Origin: Dipteris shenzhenensis
Lineage: Eukaryota > Polypodiophyta > Polypodiopsida > Gleicheniales
NCBI GenBank assembly: GCA_047967505.1
Contig: CM106539.1
Reading direction: 5' to 3' (one strand)
Length of the DNA: 64,000 nucleotides
The notes under the pieces were generated by a model. The model searched no databases. It was not told where the DNA came from and saw only the letters and a program-made list of their open reading frames with translations. The translations under genes were made by a program, and so were the position numbers. Below, piece after piece: positions 59,199 through 64,000 of this stretch (position 1 is the first letter of the stretch; each line of letters begins with the position of its first letter).

Positions 59199-62066
59199 AG
59201 CCAGCACCTGAGTGGTCTTCTCCGTCCGCACCTTCTCGATGCCCTACCCTCCACACAGGATCGGTGGGACCTTGTACATACCTCCATCATCTCAGCAGCC
59301 CACAAGTCCTTCCCCGTCACTTGCCACACATCCAGTCCTCCACCAGTCGGTCTTGTGCCTTGTAATGGATGGTATGATGAGGAGTGTAAAGAACTCCGCA
59401 GGAAGCTTCGCCTTGAGACACAGGAGAAGTCTCCCCTCCTCATTAAGACCAAGAAGAGTTACAAGCGTTTGGTGCGACGCAAAAAGTGCCAATTTCTAGC
59501 CCGGAATGAGGAGGAGCTGAGAAGTTTACTTTTCAGCTGTGATTCCAAGGAATTCTGGAAGAAATTCCTTCGCTTGAAATCTCAAACTCCTCTTACAGAC
59601 CCGCAGGTTTGGCTTGCCTATACTTCCACTTTATATGATATTCCAGACCAGCCACAGATCGACTTATCCCATGTGCCTAGACCCACCTCCTCTGCCTTAT
59701 TCTCATCCAATAGTGTCCGAGCAGCAGCTCATCGTTTGAAGACTGGGAGAGCTAAGGACCATGATGGATTGCAAGCGGAGTATGTAATCCATGGGATTGA
59801 TGCCTTAGCTACAGTCCTCTCCCGTCTTTTTAACTAGTCCATTTGTACAGGTCTTCCACCTAGTTGGCTAGAAAATACCATAGTACCCATACACAAGTCG
59901 GGGGATCCTTTGGAGGCGTCGAACTACAGGACCATTATGATTGGCCATGTCATGGCCAAGATTTATGCGACCATTCCAGAAGGACATATAAATGACCATG
60001 CCGAGGCGACAGGCATGAGAGCTAGAGGGCAGGCAGGATTTCGTGCAGAGCACTCGACTCTAGATCATATCTTCACACTCAGGGCTTTGATTGAGGAGGC
60101 GAAGTCACGTAAGCAACGGCTCTATTGTTGCTTCGTGGACTTCAGAAAGGCATTTGACACTGTGCCGCGTTTCAGACTCTTCCAGCGACTTCGTGACTTG
60201 GGATTCAATGGGGAGATTCAATGGGCGATCATGGCCTTGTATGAGAGAGTCACAGGTAGAGTCAGGACACGGGCGGGGCTGGCGGCGGAAGTACGCAGTA
60301 CGATAGGGGTGAAGCAGGGGTGTCCTTTGTCTCCGACACTCTTTGGTCTCTATATCGATGAGTTAGAGATGTACATACAGACGATGGGTGGTACAGGTTC
60401 TTTACTGGCAGGATCCACGATACCGATTCTCCTCTATGCAGATGACGTGGTTCTTATTTCTTCCTCCCAGCAGGGTTTACAGGCACATCTCCATGCACTC
60501 CACAGCTTTTGTCAGGACAGAGGGTTGTCTGTAAACCTTGGGAAGACCAAAGTCATGGTCTTCAACACGTCATACCAGGTTTATAGAAGAGGCGAGTTCT
60601 CTTTCACATTTGATGGGCAGGAGGTGGAGCTAGTTAGGGAGTATACATATTTGGGTGCCACATTTAGAGGTCCAGTCTTCACCATGACGCATGCAGCACG
60701 AGATAGGATCAGTAGAGGGTATGCCGCCTTGGCTCTTCTCGAGAGGCAGTGTGCACAGTCACATTTTCAGCATCCCGACACGAAGTCCTTACTTTTCGAT
60801 ACGCTGGTGAGACCTGCGGTCATGTATGCTAGCCCCTTTTGGGCAGGAGATCTCAGGGTTGCAGATTGGAGACGAGTAGAGAGGTTACAGATCATCATGT
60901 TCTCCAGATTGATCAGAGCGAAGCCCACGGTACCGCATCAGATTACGTTCGCAGAGTTCGGAGCTACACCCCTAGCGCTAGATGCAGCATTTCAGTCAGT
61001 TACGTACTTGCATAGGATCAGGGCGCTCGGAGACTCAGCAGCAGGCAGAGCACGATTACCGTGGCTAGCACTGACATCCTCGCAGATGTTAGCGGAGAGA
61101 GGTCATACTTTTTGTTGGTACCACACACTCTCCACATGGCTCACCTCGCTGGGCTTGGATATGGATAGGCTGCCACCATTTCGATACAGCATAGATGCCC
61201 CTCGCCTCCCTCTCACTCGACATGAGCTCAGCCAGGTTATCAGGGCAGATTTGTTGCAGCTACACACGTTTCGCACTTGGGTTCATCCCACGGAGCTTCC
61301 TACGAAGATGGCCACATATCGTGACCATTTTCTCAGGATTTCAGAGGATGGCTTCATCATATCCCCAGGATATATCGGCGTTCATATGTCGCACTCACTC
61401 AGGATTGCCTTGGGCCAGCTCAGGGTATCTTCCCACAGATTAGACGTTGAGGCCGGCAGGATGCGTCGTACAGCTACCGGACATAGACCCAGGCGAGAGA
61501 CTAGGATATGCCCTTGTTGCACTATGGGGGAGGTGGAGACTGAGGAGCACTTTGTTTGCAGATGCCCTTTATATTATGAGATCCGTGGCAGATTTCACTG
61601 TTTATTTGGGCACGGATTTGGACCTCTCTCTCGGATTATGGAGTATGAGGATCAGTATTGCTTAGCGTTGTTCATGAGGGAGATCACCAGATACAGAGAG
61701 AGATTCCTCAGAGAGCACCGTCGCATCCCTGCCAGAGACCTGGTTATTCATGAGGAGCAGGACGAGGCGCAGGACCATGAGCACAGAGATAGCCCATCTT
61801 GCCAGAGAGCACCGATGGTTCCACCCCGAGGATGTACATATGACATGATCCGGCAGCACCGCAGGATGATCTTACACAGAGGCCGTACCCGTCGCTTTAT
61901 TTCTAGACGACGGAGGATGATGGCAGATTTTCGGAGGAGATTGCTCCATGGAGACTTGGCACCGCCAGCAGCCCATTTGACACTTGCCCAGATCTTCACA
62001 CTCATGGCAGGAGGCATGGTCGATGGCCATGACTTCCATCATTTCTTTGGATCACAGACCCCTTAG
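59199..62066 (+). pseudogene. LINE reverse transcriptase ORF with one internal TAG
   Basis: About 955 codons, no ATG needed at the truncated 5' end. Visible: GWYDEECKELRRKLRLE; ARNEEELRSLLFSCDSKEFW; then the TAG at 59835 between LFN and SICTGLPPSW, likely Gln; IVPIHKSGDP; GQAGFRAEHSTLDHIFTLR; FVDFRKAFDTVPR (motif A); KQGCPLSPTLFGLYIDEL (B); [13 protein letters not shown] (C, about 60433-60471); LSVNLGKTKVM; EYTYLGATF. The C-terminal half has a conserved zinc-binding cluster CPCCTMGEVETEEHFVCRC near 61510-61566 and an Arg-rich tail. The RT/YADD type differs from the LINE at 22527. I do not assign the clade. Confidence 0.8.
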
Positions 62067-62311
62067 GGAAGACGATGTTCCTCATATTTCATATTTTACA
62101 TTTTGTATCTAGGCAATTTTGGTACTCTATTTCATTTCATTTTGTATCTAGGATTTTTGTAGCCATTTTTGGCATCTTAGCGGTATTACGATGAGGCCAC
62201 CTAGTTGGCGCATCGTTGATGATGTATTTTCCTTTCGGATGATTTTGTGTCCCATAGGCCATGTATGGCCTTCCGTGGACCTTTAATAAAATTTCTTTCT
62301 TTCTTTCTTTC
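59199..62311 (+). mobile_element. Third-lineage LINE, 5'-truncated, nearly intact ORF, (TTTC)n tail
   Basis: The coding frame is open from the 5' break at 59199 to TAG 62064-62066 except for one stop at 59835. The 3' UTR ends with AATAAAATTTC and a (TTTC)n tail (62291-62311) instead of poly-A. The endonuclease is missing, as in typical 5'-truncated copies. An older relative lies on the minus strand at 53770-55130. Confidence 0.8.
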
Positions 62312-62439
62312 TAGCCCATGTTTCTTCAAGGCTTTGATTTAACTTAGCAACTCAAATGCCCAATTCCCTTCATGTACCGACCTTAGCCTAACCAAGTTGG
62401 ATGCCATGGAGAGGAAAATACTATCTTTTTGAATAGATT

Positions 62440-62646
62440 TTTTTTTTCAAGAAAATTACTTCATTAAGTACAAACCGCGAGAGCAAGCTCAAATGCGGTC
62501 CATACATCATGCAATGCATGAGGAAAAAACAGCTCAAAGTGAGCTAATAAAGAACCAAGGCGGAGGCTGAAAATGCCATCTCAACCCTAAAGGAAACTCA
62601 GAGAAGAAAGGATATCCCCTCCAAACTGTGTGATACATGTGTCCGA
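62440..62646 (-). mobile_element. Inverted LINE 3' end, copy 1
   Basis: T-run then sequence matching the minus-strand LINE tail at 21650-21840 (TTCATTAAGTA, GAGAGCAAGCTCAAATGCGG, AACTCAGAGAAGAAAGGA). It joins without a gap to GAGCTGCTGCTCCTCC, the exact 5' start of the full LINE, pointing the other way. Confidence 0.7.
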
Positions 62647-62761
62647 GCTGCTGCTCCTCCCCGCTCCCTTGCTGCCCCCATCTCCTTCAGCCCCTCCCTC
62701 AGCCCCCTCCCTCGCCCTCAGCCCCTCCCGCTCCCCCTGCCTAGCCTCTCCCTTCCTCCTC
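62647..62761 (+). repeat. LINE 5' leader start, copy 1
   Basis: Starts GAGCTGCTGCTCCTCC as at 22527 and 62970, then C/T-rich. Ends where copy 2 of the inverted tail begins. Confidence 0.6.
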
Positions 62762-62969
62762 CTTTTTTTTTTTCAAGAAAATTACTTCATTAAGTATGAA
62801 TGAAAACCGTGAGAGCAAGCTCAAATGCGGGAGCAATGCATGAGGAAAAAACAGCTCAAAGTGAGCTAATAAAGAACCAAGGCGGAGGCTGAAAATGCCA
62901 TCTCAACCCTAAAGGAAACTCATAGAAGAAAGGAGATCCCCTCCAAACTGTGTGATACATGTGTCTGAG
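62762..62969 (-). mobile_element. Inverted LINE 3' end, copy 2
   Basis: Near-identical to 62440-62646, including the same junction GATACATGTGTC(C/T)GAGCTGC. The two units are therefore a tandem duplication of a composite, not two independent insertions. Confidence 0.7.
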
Positions 62970-63668
62970 CTGCTGCTCCTCCCCACTCCTTTGCTGCCCC
63001 CATCTCCTTCAGCCACTCCCTCAGCCCCCTCCCTCGCCCTCATCCCCTCCCCCTCCCCCTCCCTCAGCCTCTCTCTTCCTCCTCTCCCTCTCAGCCCGCT
63101 ACACCTTCCCCTCCTCTCCCTCTCAGCCTGCCCCCTCCCCTCTCAGCCCGCTCCCCCTTCCCTGCTCCCCCGCTCCCTCTACCCTGCTCCCCTCACCCGC
63201 TCCCTGCCTCAACCCTCCCTCTACCCCGCTCCCTACCCCCCGCCTCTACACCCCTCTCCTCTACCCGCTCCCTACCCCCGCCTCTACCCCCCTGCCTCTA
63301 CCCCCTTCTCTCCTCTCCTGCTCAGCCCACCCCCTCCCCTCTTCCCGCTCCCCCTTCCTTGCTCCCCCACTCCCTACCCCCCGCCTCTACCCCCCTCCCC
63401 TCTACCCGCTTCCTTCCCCCTGCCTCTACCTCCCGCTTCTACCTCCCTCCCCTCTTCTCCCCTCTCCTCTATCCCGCTCCCTCCCCTCCGCTTCAGCCCT
63501 CTCCTCTACCCCCTCTCCTCTCCCCCACTCCCTATCCCCCCGCCTCAGCCCTCTCCTCTACCCCCCTCCTCTTCTTCCTGTCTCTTCCCTCTTCCTTCTC
63601 CCGCAATGTTTTTTGGAGCGGGCGGAGCCTCAAAAGTGTCCGAGTCAGCCTCCTCACTTCAATTGGCG
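62970..63668 (+). promoter_or_regulatory. LINE 5' leader (C/T-rich), copy 2
   Basis: About 620 bases of CCCTCC/CTACCCC tracts. The last 60 bases before the ATG resemble 23380-23439. Presumed internal promoter region. Long Pro-rich frames over it are artefacts. Confidence 0.6.
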
Positions 63669-64000
63669 ATGGATATTCCGTCAGCCAATCCTACTCCACC
63701 TCCACCGACCAAGAAAACTATTACTTTTTCTAAAGACAAGTTGCAGCAACTCAAGAAGGACGTAGAGATTGAATGCTCTACCACGTTGCTCACACGCATC
63801 TTCGGGTCTCACCATTCCAGATCCCAAGCCAAAGACTGGATGCTTGCGGCTCTTCCCCCAGACCTCACTCCACGATTGTTAGATGTTCGTCTTCTGGGAC
63901 GAGGTTTTTTCCAAGTTGTTTTTGACACTCCAGAAGTTGCGAGCTCAGTGCTCAAACCTGAGTTTTTACACCTGGGACACCGGAAGATCTTCTTTGACGC
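63669..64000 (+). CDS. LINE ORF1, N-terminal part (cut by window edge)
   Basis: ATG at 63669 (MDIPSANPTPPPP), then [40 protein letters not shown] and [15 protein letters not shown]. Open to the window end. Same protein as the ORF1 at 23440 but with only one copy of the repeated domain, so the duplication there is not ancestral. No stop in 110 codons. Confidence 0.8.
   Translation, partial: MDIPSANPTPPPPTKKTITFSKDKLQQLKKDVEIECSTTLLTRIFGSHHSRSQAKDWMLAALPPDLTPRLLDVRLLGRGFFQVVFDTPEVASSVLKPEFLHLGHRKIFFD

Noticed and set aside
5929-62066. Reassigned stop codons (TAA/TAG read as Gln) or RNA editing of stops
   Set aside because: TGA at Arg positions, frameshifts and lost catalytic residues occur in the same copies. 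The host exons and the young Copia use standard stops and have none internally. Mutation by cytosine deamination is simpler.
62959-63765. 268-codon Pro-rich frame
   Set aside because: Overlaps the true ORF1 start at 63669 in another frame. C-rich leader artefact.

Overview
The window is nuclear DNA of a land plant with a large, repeat-bloated genome. The evidence is a chloroplast-targeted plant FAD oxidoreductase gene split by GT-AG introns of up to 35 kb, tRNA-Met-primed Copia and Gypsy (chromodomain) LTR retrotransposons, and many plant-type LINEs. The very long introns and LINE-rich content fit a fern, lycophyte or gymnosperm better than a compact angiosperm. That assignment is inference, and I cannot name the species.

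The one host gene runs on the + strand from about 3045 past 58820. Eleven exons can be joined in frame (3045-3284, 3966-4065, 39217-39323, 39470-39538, 39748-39802, 40020-40067, 40295-40452, 56251-56489, 56618-56708, 57515-57643, 58667-58820), giving about 463 codons. The product is an NAD(P)/FAD-binding amine-oxidase / carotenoid-desaturase-like plastid protein. The last exon or exons lie beyond the right edge. Intron 2 (35.2 kb), intron 7 (15.8 kb) and the open-ended intron 11 hold nearly all the rest of the window, which is nested retroelements.

Layout. 1-2290: minus-strand LINE (ORF1 plus the start of ORF2) upstream of the gene. 2291-3044: 5' flank with a GT/GA microsatellite. 5340-14170: decayed LINE pieces, a minus-strand LTR fragment, and a 2.0-kb non-autonomous LTR element with 5-bp target-site duplication (TSD). 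14175-14854: old gag fragment, cut by a 4.7-kb internally deleted Gypsy chromodomain element (14855-19561, TSD CTCAG). 19600-30360: old Gypsy remnant invaded by a LINE tail (21646-22376, 16-bp TSD) and by a full-length 7.26-kb LINE (22527-29781, 11-bp TSD). 30395-31160: LINE 3' fragment. 31555-33850: decayed Copia. 33850-39090: second LINE lineage plus a short tail copy. 42240-43190: minus LINE fragment. 44340-52640: minus LINE split by an intact Copia element with identical 267-bp LTRs (44646-50551, TSD TTTTG). 53770-55130: minus fragment of a third LINE lineage, whose near-intact copy lies at 59199-62311. 62440-64000: duplicated inverted LINE tails joined to LINE 5' ends, running into a LINE ORF1 cut by the window edge.

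I found no CRISPR array, rRNA, bacterial operon or clear new defence-like system. The most interesting points are the giant gene, the layered insertion history, a LINE lineage with a C-rich 5' leader, an ATGA ORF1/ORF2 overlap and a fresh in-frame 120-residue duplication, the C-to-T nature of most internal stops, and the young intact Copia with an odd CGTAC-repeat leader.
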